Of a stretch of 64,000 nucleotides of DNA, positions 11,351-21,911 are shown in pieces. A program made the translations under genes and the position numbers. Below the pieces are notes generated by a model that saw only the letters and a program-made list of their open reading frames with translations, was not told the DNA's origin and made no database searches. This DNA is from Tolypeutes matacus (taxonomy: Eukaryota > Chordata > Mammalia > Cingulata > Chlamyphoridae), in contig JAKSZT010000142.1 of assembly GCA_026826555.1 (NCBI GenBank), forward strand, positions 2,112,707-2,176,706. The letters are read 5' to 3'. The stretch's first letter is position 1. Each line of letters opens with the position of its first letter.

Positions 11351-11672
11351 TCTACAGTGTGAACTGTGGTCTATGGTTGGTGGCAAGGCTCCAGGATGTG
11401 TAAGTTCATTGAGGGTGGTGGGCCACACTGTGGGAGATGTTTGTGTGGGATGTGGTGGGAGGTGTGGGAGGTGGGGAACATGGGAATCCCAGTGGGTTCC
11501 GTGTAATATTTTGGGTAATCTAAGCACTTCTTAAAATATATGTATATATATATAAATAACATTTTTGTAAGCAAATACACATATATGCATATATATTTAT
11601 ATATCATATTGCAAATGTTTGTATGTATTGTGAGAATTTTGATTTTTACCCATAATAAAAAAAAAAATAGAA
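11351..11672 (+). mobile_element. L1-3'UTR-like poly(A) repeat inside provirus pol, possible 3' transduction
   Basis: The first 194 bases (11351-11544) match 59748-59941 with one substitution by eye. They form the 3' end of the repeat family also seen at 16364-19050 and elsewhere. After an (AT)-rich stretch there are a further 125 bases absent from the other copies, then an A run at 11659-11669. Two successive 3' ends suggest that downstream source DNA was carried along. The target duplication is not clear. Confidence 0.78.
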
Positions 11673-11699
11673 TTTGGGCAAAATTGCAGATATATGGGG

Positions 11700-12810
11700 T
11701 AATCATTTTGCAAGGAGTGTGGGACAGAAAAATCCATTCTAAACATCCAAGTTGTAGGAGAAGCTGCCCTAACAGTCCTAACAGAGTTAAGGCGGTGGGG
11801 AAAAGGAATAATCTTATTGGAAACTTAGAGTTTCTGCAGTTTAATTGTCTTTTTTGAATGGCAATGTTAACTTGCTCAAGTTCCTTTAGCGCTAACGGGG
11901 TTAAGTGCCGAGGAAAATTAAGATCAGTATCTCCTTTTAGGGTACTGAGTATATGTTGTAATTAGCAGATGGGAATGCTCTTATCCAATTTATGGCTCCT
12001 AAAAGTTTTTGTAAAACATTAAGCATTTTTATGCTGATGGCATCTAGTTTTATCATTTGTGGCCTAACTGTCATAGATGATAAGACATATACTAAATATT
12101 TCCAAGGTTGAGTTAATTGGACTTTATCAGGGGCTATTTGGAGACCAGCTTGGGCAAGAGAATTTCAGAGATGTTTATAGAGATGTGATAAAAGTGTTTA
12201 TGAGGTGGCTGCAATAAGGATATCATCCATGTAGTGATAAATACATGCTTGTGGGAAAGTAGAACCAGTAGGGCATAAAGCCTGAAAGACATAATATTGA
12301 CACATGGTGGGGCTATTGAGAATTCCTTGTGGCAGGACTTTCCACTGGTACCTAGTTAGGGGTTCATGATTGTTAATGGCAGGCTGTGAAAAAGCAAAGT
12401 TTTCCTTATCTTGGATTGAGAGTGGAATGGTGAAAAAGCAATCTTTAAAATCAATTACTAACAAGGGCCAGTCTTTACGAATCTTGGCAGGATTAGGTAA
12501 GCCTAACTGAAGGGGACCCATGGATTGAAGGATGTCATTAATTTGACATAGGTCATGAAGAAGTCGACATTTGCCTTTTGTTTTAGGAATGACAAAAATG
12601 TGGGTGTTCTAGGGACTATTACATGGCTCTATGTGTCCTGCTTCAAGTTGTCATTTTACTAGTAAATGAGCTTGCTGTAATTTTTCCCCTTTAAGTGACC
12701 ACTCTTCAACCCAAACCGGTTTGGAAGAAAGCCAAGTTAAAGGCAGAGGAAAAATTCTAACAGTGGCTGCTAGGAAAAAGGGGAAGTTTTCAGAGTAAGA
12801 TTACATTGGG
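11700..12810 (-). pseudogene. Provirus reverse transcriptase, broken
   Basis: This domain copies viral RNA into DNA. The open frame 12198-12521 (minus) contains VIDFKDCFF with the first catalytic aspartate at residue 24, then LPQGILNSP, then YMDD at residues 97-100, all intact. Sequence to about 12810 gives the N-terminal fingers region, with in-frame stops near 12610 and 12650. The wording of the LPQG and YMDD blocks is of class II (betaretroviral) type. The downstream part decays into stops before the LINE insertion at 11672. Confidence 0.9.
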
Positions 12811-12948
12811 TTAGCAAGTCTCGACCCTACAAGTTCATGGAGACTGGTAAAATGTATGGCTGTGTATATACTTTTTGCTGATCAGGGCCTACGCACAGGA
12901 GAGTTTTAGAACTTTGTAGAGGGCTTTGGGGGCCATCTACTCCAGTTA

Positions 12949-13167
12949 CTACAGGGTAGTTTGAAACACAGGCCAATTTGAAGGCCGGTCCTTTTGAGAA
13001 ATGATAGAAATATCAGCTCTTGTATTAATTAGGCCTAGAAATGACTGGTTTTGTGTTTTTATTTGAAGCAAGGGTTTTTGTAATTGTATATAAGTGGTCC
13101 AATAAATATCTTTATCTCCTGTACTACCATATCCTTCATTTTCCCTATCTTTATTTTGAGCCCCCAA
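12949..13167 (-). pseudogene. Provirus aspartic protease, active site lost
   Basis: Retroviral protease cuts the Gag and Pol polyproteins and normally has a D-T-G-A-D active site. The corresponding residues 46-52 of this frame read LINTRAD, so the catalytic aspartate is N and the glycine is R. The surrounding sequence (QIKTQNQSFLG before, ISIIS after) fits the family. The enzyme cannot be active. Confidence 0.82.
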
Positions 13168-13184
13168 ACATGGTATGGATGGAG

Positions 13185-13440
13185 TAGGAGTTGGGTGATT
13201 TTTGTACCAGCAGGAATTATATGAATACTGGAAGCCTGTAACATTATTTTTATTTGCCCTTGGTAGTTGGAGTCTATTACTCCAGCGAGAATTTTTATTC
13301 CTTTAAGAGTAAGGCTGGATCTCCCTAAGAGAAGACCTACTAACGCTTGTGGGAGAGGTCTCCAAACTCCAGTAGGTCTAAATAAACGGAGTCTTGCTCT
13401 TTTAATATTAGTTCGATGGTAGTGATAAGGTCCAATCTGT
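13185..13440 (-). pseudogene. Provirus dUTPase, broken
   Basis: On the minus strand this reads as a retroviral dUTP pyrophosphatase, which lowers dUTP during reverse transcription. Recognisable pieces are PLPQALVGLLLGRSSL (motif 2, about 13335) and GVIDSNYQGQIKIM (motif 3 region), followed by AGTKITQLLL. It lies directly upstream of protease, as in betaretroviruses. I see no intact start, and the domain runs in a different frame from protease. The motif 3 positions usually filled by aspartate and glutamate are N and Q here. Confidence 0.8.
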
Positions 13441-13609
13441 TGCTGTCACTGGTGGCTGTGCAGAGATTGGAGACTCCTCTGTGGCCTGATTCTAATAAAC
13501 TTGATTGCTGTTTGGGAATTTGGGAGGTGAGTAATGGTCATTGCTCCAAAAGTTTTTTGGGGCACCAGAGCTGATGCCCCTCTTTAAGTTTCCCGAAAGA
13601 GGATTGCCA

Positions 13610-14890
13610 TCCCTGTCAAATTTAGAGCGGCATTACTTTGCCCAATGTTTTCCTCTTTTGCATCTGAGACAGTCGGTAAATGGAAATTTGGACCTGGACT
13701 GTCCCCAGTGACATTCCTCTTTAAGGTGACCTTCTTTTCCACATTTAAAACAGGTTTGAGTTGAACATAAAATGGCTGCAAGGGCCTCAGCGTTAAAGGT
13801 TTCAGTGCCCACATTTTGACATGCTTTGATAAATTCTCCTATAGTTCGAGCAGTAGTTCGAATACTACTCATTGCTTGCTGGCAGTTGATGTTAGCATTT
13901 TCATAAGCCAGTTGAAGGAGCAATGCATTTGCTACTTCAGAATTTTCAACCTGGCAGGTAAAAACATTTTATAATCTATTAATGAAGTCTAAATATGATT
14001 CTGATACCCCCTGTCTGATGGTAGCAAAGGAGCCCTGTTTGTTTTTAACTTCAGGGATCCTGCACCAGGCCTGTATGGTGATTTTTGAGAATTGGTTAGA
14101 GACCTGCTGATCTTGTTGAGCTTGAACATGAGGTTCAAGGAAGGGTACTATTCCTAAAAGCATGTCTGATGCAACTGGTATTTGCTGGTCAAGATTATGA
14201 ATTACCTTTGAGCACAGCCTTCTTGATATTCTAGTTGCCAAGCACTAAATTGAGCTGGGGTAACAATAGATTTTACAAGAACTTTCCAATCCCAGGGGCA
14301 CATTTGATAGCTACCAGCAATGACATCTAAAATTCCCTTTGTGAAGAAACTGTGGAGCCCATTGTCAATAATGCTTTTATGCAGCTTTTTAAACACTGCA
14401 TAGGGAAGTGAGTCATGCTGTGGCTGCCCATGTTGGAGAATTACAGGAAACATATGATATTCTTCTATCTCTATGGCTTCTTTTAAGCACTTTTCCATAG
14501 CTGGCTGAGGTTCTTGATTCTCAAAAAAGACTGGGGAGGGGGGTTGGAGGAGGCAAAGGTGTTTCTTCCTTTTCAGGGGATACAGGGTCTTTAACTGAGA
14601 GCTCCTTTGAGGGAACTGTGGGACAAGACGTATATAGTGGACACAAGGCTGCTTTCACTATGCTCCAGGTTATTAGGGTAGAAATGGGAAATTTTTCTCC
14701 CTGTTCATATTTTATTTTTAAATTTTTTCCTAACTGCTCCCATAATTCCAGATCTAAAGTTCCTCTTTTAGGAAACCAAGGACAATACTTTTGAATTGTT
14801 TGTAATAGGGAGCGTAATAGATCTTTTCAGACTGTGCGATCAGCTGCTTTTAAGAGTTGTTGTATTGTTATTACAAAAGTACCCTGTTTT
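13610..14890 (-). pseudogene. Provirus gag (matrix, capsid, nucleocapsid), broken
   Basis: Gag builds the virus core. Matrix-like sequence lies at about 14886-14520, with a stop at 14827-14829. Capsid is in two frames, 14202-14498 (N-terminal domain with MCPWDWK) and 13969-14241. The second holds the major homology region, IRQGVSESYLDFINRL, and stops at 13969-13971. The nucleocapsid follows in the same frame. Knuckle 1 is intact (C58, C61, H66, C71 of frame 13633-13923). Knuckle 2 has C85, C88 and H93, but a stop codon (13633-13635) falls in the spacer just before its last cysteine. At least one frameshift near 14215 and three stops make it non-functional. Confidence 0.9.
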
Positions 14891-15058
14891 TGGGAAATTC
14901 TTGCTCCCGTGAAGATTTAGAAACCCCTCACCATACTAGACCATTGGCAACCATCCCCAGCAGGTGTTGCTGTTCCCTTATCTTGGGAAGATTGGTTTCA
15001 GTTTGGGTCCGGAAGAGTATAGCCTCTCCTTAACGTGCAGATTTGTGCCGCTGATCCA

Positions 15059-15076
15059 AGTCATGCAGGGTCACCA
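15059..15076 (-). other. Primer binding site, tRNA-Trp-like
   Basis: Two bases after the 5' LTR the minus strand reads TGGTGACCCTGCATGACT. The first nine bases equal the complement of the tRNA-Trp 3' end. The rest matches with one deleted base and about three transitions, which is plausible decay. Lys-type sites, usual in class II elements, start TGGCGCCC and do not fit. Confidence 0.72.
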
Positions 15077-15078
15077 CT

Positions 15079-15474
15079 TGCAAGAATCTGTCTTGCAAAG
15101 TCTTGCAGGGATCTGTCCAGCAGAGCCCACAACGGTACAAGGAATTACTCTGAACACTGAGGTTGAGAGAGGCGAGGGAGAGAACAGCTAAAGGAGCTAT
15201 TCTCCTTTGCTGATTCTCGTCATGGTTTTTATTCTCTTTTCACAAAGCACAAGGTCAGTGTGTACGTGCAGGGGTTCAGAAAGTTCTGGGTTGCGCAGGA
15301 AACATTGGAGAGGCAGAAAGCCCTAACTAAGTAACAGAGCAAAGCAAGAATGTTCCTACTGTTTTCAGCAGGAAATGATAGCAGTGGTTTTCCACCCGCA
15401 CAGCAGTTTTCTGCTTGAGCAGTAAAGCAGGCCCTAAACTGTTTCAAAGATGTTTTAACCAAAGAGCTCCCACA
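15079..15474 (-). repeat. 5' LTR of the provirus
   Basis: On the minus strand it runs from TGTGGGAGCTCT at 15474 to ...TTGCA at 15079, so it keeps the TG...CA ends. It carries the same AATAAA signal as the other LTR. TGTAAT at 15475-15480 follows as the target duplication. Confidence 0.92.
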
Positions 15475-16028
15475 TGTAATAAGTTTTAAGATTAGAAACT
15501 GAAAGACCTCCAACTTCATTTTCTTTTTCAATAAGACTTCAGTTAATTGAGATCTCTTAACATTCCATATAAAATTGATGATTGTCATTTCCATTTCTTC
15601 AAGAAGGTTGTTGGAGGTTTGATTTGGATTGCATTGGATCTATAAATTGCTTTGGCTAGGATTGACTTCTTTAATGATATTTAGTCTTCTAATCCAAGAA
15701 CACAGAATATTCTTCCATTTATTTAGGTCTTCATTGATGTCTTTCATCAATGTTTTATAGTTTTTGTTGTTGAAGTCCTTTATATCATCAATTAGATTTA
15801 TCCCTAGATAGTGCATTTCATTCTTTTAGTTGCTTTTGTGAGTGGAACATTCTACTTGATTTCTTCTTCTGATTGTTCATTGCTTGTGAATTAAAATACT
15901 ACTTAATTTTTGGTGTTTTGATCTTAAGCCCCACCACTTTGTTGAATTCATTTATTAGCTCTAAGAGATTTATTGTGGATTTTTCAGCATTTTCTGTATA
16001 TAGGATCATATCTGCAAATAGGGAAAGT

Positions 16029-16066
<38 letters not shown>

Positions 16067-16363
16067 CCTTGCCTAGTTCCTCTGGCAAGAAGTTCTAGTA
16101 TAATGTTGTATAACAGTGGTAACAATGAACATCCTTGTCTTTTTCCTGATCTTAGACAGGAGGAAAGCTTTCAGTCTTATTATGTACAATGTTAATTGTA
16201 GGTTTTTCATATATACACTTTACCATGTTGACGAAGTGTCCAATCTATTTGTAGTGTTCTAAGTATTTTTATCATGAAGGAGTGCTGGATTTTGTCAATG
16301 CCTCTGCATCAATTGTAACGATCATATAATTTTTTCTTCATTGTATTAATGTGGTATATTACA
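15475..16363 (-). mobile_element. L1 ORF2, minus strand (right part of the split L1)
   Basis: This continues the L1 that ends at 9297: the TGTAATAAG at the boundary joins the two parts through the duplicated TGTAAT. It reads backward through ORF2 reverse transcriptase and thumb sequence. A pure T run at 16029-16066 lies within it. No frame is open over useful length. Confidence 0.83.
16029..16066. repeat. Poly(T) run
   Basis: About 37 consecutive T lie inside the minus-strand L1. On the L1 sense strand this is a poly(A) in ORF2, so it is an expanded A run or a trace of a lost insertion. Confidence 0.85.
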
Positions 16364-17150
16364 AATATGTCTTCTCTGCCCATGGTCCATCTGTCCGTGC
16401 TATTCAAACCCATATGTGGTGCTGGGGTTTGTAGGTGTACTTCCAGAGACTGGAGTCTTTAGGCTGCCCATATGCCAGCTGGGCCCAGAATCTCAGTGGA
16501 GCTGCAACTTCTACTCTACAGCTCAATGGACTCACCCAGGACACCTGGTGAGGAGATGATGATGGACAACAGCCATCCCAGGGAATGGAGAAAGCCTGCA
16601 GCTGCAGGCAGGATAATCCCATCCATCTTATCCATGGGATATAAGCCCCTCTCACTTGGAGGTAGAGTGGACATCACCATCCCAGACTCCTCAGGATTGG
16701 GGGAAGAACTATGGACTAGAGTGGACTTACTGGTATTCTGTTATAGACATATTGTGATTCAAGCAATGGAAGAAATTACAACATTAATGTGGAGCCAGTG
16801 GCCACTGGATGCTTTGGGGGCAAGGAGAGGGAAAAGCAGTTGTAATACAGGGTCTTTTTTGGGACTTGGGAATTATCCTGAGTGACATTGCAACAACAGA
16901 TACAGGCCATTTTATATCATCATATAACATGCAGAACTGTGTGGGAGAGAGTGTGGTCTACAATGTGAACTATGATCCATGCTTAATGGCAAGTCCCCAG
17001 GATGTGTATATCCATTGTAGGTGATGTGCCACACTAATGAAGATGTTTATGTGGGAAGTTGTGGGAGGTGTGGGAGGTGGGGCATATGGGAATCCCCATA
17101 ATTTTTGTGTAACATACATGTAATTTAATTATCTTTAAAAAAAAAAAAAG
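16364..17150 (+). mobile_element. L1-3'UTR-like poly(A) repeat, copy 2
   Basis: It aligns over its full length with 18320-19050, including the conserved 3' block with GTCTACAATGTGAACTATG. Its 3' end has GGGAATCCCC and then a poly(A). The 5' end is cut at a different point from the other copies. Open frames (16472-16885 and others) are not conserved between copies and are not genes. Confidence 0.85.
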
Positions 17151-17379
17151 AAAAGGTATTAATATGGGTGGGAGGAAAGGGGGAGGATGTTGGGTATATG
17201 AGAGTCTCCTGTATTTTGTGTGACTTTGCTGTGACCTAATACTTCTTTGAAAGCAAAATGAAAAATAGTGAGACACTGGGGAATGAGAGGGGGAAGGTGC
17301 CACAGTACAGACTGGACAACAGATATTGCAGTGATGAAAGGTAAAATATAAAAAAACATTGTTTATATTTTTCATTTTT

Positions 17380-19050
17380 TAATATCCCACTCTTAATTTT
17401 AGTTTATTTTTAGTTTTATTTTAATTTTTATATATTTTATCTCTTACATTTAAACTTATTATTATTTCATTTTCCTATTATTTTTATTTGGCTCTTGTAA
17501 TGGCTTCATCTTTGAAGAAGCTTTGGATCACAGAAGGGTTACAATTGGGGTGGGGGAGGATCATTGGTGTGGGGTGTCAGGGATGGGGGATGCATGGGAG
17601 GAGGTTCACCTGAGCATACATATAAGGTATATAAAAATTTTCAAATGTTCACAGGACATTGTCACAGTGTGTGGAAAATCACTCAACAAATAAGAGAATA
17701 CTGAATTCCCATCCTGGAGAGTTCTGCCATATTCTCTAAGGGAGCAGCAACAGTCCTGCAAGTGCAAGGGCAGTGACTGGTGAAGGAGGATGATCCACTG
17801 ATGGGCCTTTGATATTGATGACTAGCCTTTTGAGTCTTTGCTCTTGAAATTCAAACTTAGCCTATTGTTATGGCGTGCCTAAGAGTTGCCTCCTGAGAGC
17901 CTCCTTGTTGCTCAAATGTGGACTCTCTTTAAGTCAAACTCAGCGTATGAATGCATTACCTTCCTCCCATGTGGGACATGACTCCCAGGGATGAGCCTCC
18001 CTGGAACAAGTGATCACTACCAAGTGCTAATTGCAATGCAACTAGAAATAAACCTCAAATAAAAGTGGGGAAAGGTAAAGACAAATGAGTTTATATGGCT
18101 AAGAGAATTCAAAGTGAGTTGGGAGGTCATCCCAGATGTAATGCTTATGCATATCTTAGTAGGATCTCATAGACTGCCGTAGTGGATATCATCCCAAACA
18201 GTGAGGTTCCTGAGAGCTCTGGAGACACCCAGGTCCTATGTCAGGGTGGATAGCTCCGGAATTTGGTGCCTTGCCAGTGGGTTCCACTTTGGACTTTGTG
18301 CTCCTGTGAGTGTCAGAGTTGGACTCAACTATGTCTTCCCTGCACATGGCTTATCTGTCCCTTCTTTTCAAATATATATGTGGTGTTGGGGCCAGAACCT
18401 TGGTGGAGGTGCAACTCCTACTCTACAGCTCATTGGACTTACCTAGGACAACTGGCGGGGAGTTGATGATGGACATTTGCCATCCCAGGGAATGGAGAGA
18501 TTCTGCAGCTCCAGGTAGGATAGTCCTATCCATCTTCCCCATGGGATATAACCCCCCTCTCAATTAGAGGTGGAGTGGATATCATCATCCCAGACTTCTC
18601 AGGATTGGGAGAAGAGCTGTGGACTAGAGTGGACTTACTGGTATTCTACTATAGACATATTGTGACTCAAGCAATGGAAGAAATTACAACAATGATGTGG
18701 AGCCAGTGGCCACTGGAGGCTCTGGGGACATGGAGAGGGAATAGCAGTTATAATACAGGGGCTTTTTCGGGACTTGGGAGTTGTCCTGAATGACATTGTG
18801 ACAACAGATATATAAAACAGATTTTATATCATCATATAACATACAGAACTCTGTGCGAGAGAGTGTGGTCTACAATGTGAACTATGGTCCATGCTTAATG
18901 GTAAAGCCCCAGGATGTGTTTATCAATTGCAATTAATGTGCCACACTAATGAAGGATGTTTATGTGGAATTTGTGGGAGGTGGGGTGTATGGATTCCCTA
19001 TATTTTTTGTGTAACATTTATGTAATCTAAGTATCTTTTTTAAAAATTAA
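17380..19050 (+). mobile_element. L1-3'UTR-like poly(A) repeat, copy 3 (longest)
   Basis: This is the longest copy in the window, about 1.7 kb, lying head-to-tail after copy 2 with a poorly assigned spacer (17151-17380). Blocks match 39690-40060, 44455-45420 and 53625-54800. The last 250 bases resemble the 3'UTR of L1M elements (a conserved ...AACTATGG... block, then CACACTAATGAAGGATGTT). No copy of this family in the window is joined to ORF2. No coding frame is conserved. The left boundary is uncertain. Confidence 0.78.
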
Positions 19051-19640
19051 AAAATTAAAAATAAAAAGAAATAAAGATCTCTGGTTCGGGTAATGATAGG
19101 GGTAACTATAAATGCCAGAATTCTTGTATATTTTTGTTTGAAACTCCACTTTTTATTTCCTATACTATTTAAAGGCAAATACATAAAATGTAATGATAAA
19201 TTAGAGGGCTGTGGGAAGAACTTCATTAATGGTGGGAGGAAAGAGGGGTGTAAGAACATAGTTTGTATATACTATTAAAATTAAGTTGGTATCAAAGCAA
19301 AGGAGATTTTTATAGATTTAGAATGTTAAATTTAAGGTCCAACTCCAAAGAAAATACCAGATAATATGCATGTTCATAGAGACAGTTATTTCTCTAGGTT
19401 GCCAGGGACATGGGGCCAGGCAAAAAGGGTGCTAATACAAAATGGGTATAGGATTTCTCTATGATAAGATAGGAAAGGTTCGTAAAGGTAGTGAGGATAC
19501 TGCAATGTAATAAATGTGACTGATCCCACTGAATATTATGATCGGGAATGGTTGAGATGAAAAAGTTTATGTAATCTATATATTCTCATAATTTAAAAAA
19601 CAGTGCTACTGAAGATACAATAATAATGAAATGCAATACA
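19051..19640. other. Degenerate repeat-derived sequence, unassigned
   Basis: This is AT-rich sequence after the poly(A) repeat that looks like decayed LINE 3' DNA. I cannot assign a family and see no gene. Confidence 0.45.
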
Positions 19641-20095
19641 TGATCCTTGATGGTATCTAACAAGGGAGGAGAGAAGGCTTTAAGGGATATTATATTGGAA
19701 CATGTGAAAAACAAAATGTAGACTATAAATTTTATATCAAAGTTCAGTTTATTGAACTTGATAACTGCATTTAAGGTGTATACATAACTGAATATCCTTG
19801 TTCCTAGGAAACGTAAATGGTAGTAATAAGTGTACAAGGAATATGATGTATTCAACTTACACTCAAGATTTCAGAAAATGTATTGATAACTTTATGGGTA
19901 GATAAATAGATGGATTGATAGGTTGATGGATAGATAGATGGAATGATACAGCAAATGTAGCAAAATTTAAAGTTAATGGATCTGGGTATCAGGGGAGAGG
20001 GGTATATTGTAGTTCTATGTATATAGTGTGCTTTAATTTTGTAACTGTCCTGTAAGTTTGAAAGTATTTCAAAGTAAAAAGGTTAAAATTTTTTA
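19640..20095 (+). mobile_element. Old L1M-type 3'UTR end
   Basis: The block ending at GTAAGTTTGAAAGTATTTCAAAGTAAAAAG resembles the 3' terminal region of ancient L1M or L1ME elements. A degenerate GATA-rich tract lies at 19898-19942. No open frame is present. Confidence 0.6.
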
Positions 20096-21911
20096 AAAAA
20101 ATTTCTCTAGTAAGAATGACAAAAAAAAAAAAAAGGAACAAAAACCTCAATCATCAATGTCACAAATAAAACAGGGGATATCACTATATAACAGGGATAA
20201 TAAAAGAATACTATGAATACTTTACACATTTATATTTGACAACTTAGATGAAATGGACCAATTTATTACAAAATCAAACTGCCTCGACATCAAATTGCCT
20301 CGACTCGCCCAAAGCAAAATAGATAATTTGAAGAGCCCTATTTTTAAGTTATAAATCAAATTTGTAACTTAAAAAAATCCTGAAAGGAAACTCCAGTTCC
20401 AGATGGTTTCACTATGAAATTCTATCAAATATTTAAAGAAGAATTAATAGCAATTCTCTACAATTTCTTCCAGAAAATAAAGGAGGAGGAAACATTTTAT
20501 GAAACAATCATTGCCTTAATATCAAACTAGATAAATTACACACCAATATTCCTTATTAATAGAGCTGAAATACCCTTAACAAAATTTAGCAATAAAATTC
20601 AACAATATGTAAAGAGACCATGACTAAATTAGTCATATTTCAGGGAGTCAAGTCTAGTTCAACATTAGAAAATCACGTTTTTCTTTAACTAACATGTTAA
20701 AGAAGAAAAATCATGTAAAGCAGAAAAAAATAAAATAAAATTCAACATCCATTTATGATTTTAAAAAGTACCTCTAGAAAAATAGGAATAGAGGGAAAAT
20801 TCCTCAACTTGAAAGAGAGCATCTGCATAATAATCTCAATAGATGCAAAGAAATTATTTGACAAATCCAATACCCTTCCTGGTAAAACACTTAACAAACC
20901 AAGCGTAAAAGGGAAGTTGTCTCCTCATGATAAAAGACATTTACTCAGTTAACATTAACTTAGTGGTGGAACATTGAAACCCTTCTCTTTATCAGAAACA
21001 AGACAATGATGCCTGTTTTTACCCCTCCTATTCAATATTGTACTGAAAATTCTAGTCAGAGCAAATAGGCAATAAAATAAATAAAAGGTATCCAAATTGG
21101 AAAGAAAGATAAAATGCTTTCACTATTCAGAGATGATATCATCTTATGTATAAAAAATCTTTTAAAGATATTTATTTTAGACCTAATAAATGCAGCAAGT
21201 TTATAGGGTATACATCAATATAGAAAATTCTGCTGTATTTCATATATTAGCAATTAAAAATCCAAAAGTAAGTTAAGAATATGATTTGATTTACAATAGA
21301 ATTCAAAATAATAATTACACAGGAAAAAGTTACCCAAGGAAGTAAAAGACTTGCACACTGAAAACTAAAACACATTGCTGAAACAGGTAAAAGAAACCTT
21401 AATAAATAGATAGACATTTCAATTATTGGATTCATGGATTAGAAGACTTAATATTGTGAAGATGGCAATATTATACAAAACAAACTGCAGATTCATTAAA
21501 TCCCAATTAAAATTCCAATATTTTTTCAGAAAGTTAAAAGCCAATGCCCAAATTCATAGATAATTGCAAGGGGCCCCAAATAGCTATCATAATATTGAAA
21601 TGAAGAACAAAGTTAGATGACTTAAACTTCTATATTTCAAAATATACTGTAAAGCTACAGTAAACAAAACATGTGTTACTGGAATATGGATTTAAATAGA
21701 GACTAATGGAATGGAATTGAAAATTCAGAATTAAACATCTATGGCCAATTAAATTTCAGCAAAGGTGCAAAATGCATTCAATGGGGGAAAAATAGACTCT
21801 TGAGCAAACGGTGCTAGGAAAACTATATATCCACTTGCAAAGAATAAATTATAACCTTCCTTATATCTTACACAAAAATTAACTCAAAATGACTCCCAAC
21901 TTAAATATCAG

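Larger units (their letters stand above)
9304..15474 (-). mobile_element. Endogenous retrovirus, class II (betaretrovirus-like), env-less provirus
   Basis: This is a complete LTR-to-LTR provirus on the minus strand, inserted in an L1. The order on that strand is 5' LTR (15079-15474), primer site (15059-15076), gag matrix, capsid and nucleocapsid (about 14890-13610), dUTPase (about 13440-13185), protease (13167-12949), reverse transcriptase (about 12810-11700), RNase H (11345-10936), integrase (about 10930-9990), polypurine tract and 3' LTR (9304-9693). The dUTPase ahead of protease, the two CCHC knuckles and the 6-bp target duplication place it with class II elements. No env reading frame fits between integrase and the polypurine tract (about 280 bases). 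Stops and frameshifts interrupt gag and pol. The LTRs differ at roughly 28 of about 385 aligned positions by eye, so the insertion is old. A LINE 3' end (11351-11672) later landed in pol. Confidence 0.93.

Noticed and set aside
15061..15076. tRNA-His as the provirus primer
   Set aside because: A TGACTTGGATC stretch resembles the tRNA-His complement, but only with a large gap after TGGTG. tRNA-Trp fits the first nine bases exactly and the rest with one deletion.
16472..16885. 137-residue plus-strand open frame
   Set aside because: It lies in a copy of the poly(A) repeat. The homologous region in other copies is not open in a consistent frame, so it is not a gene.
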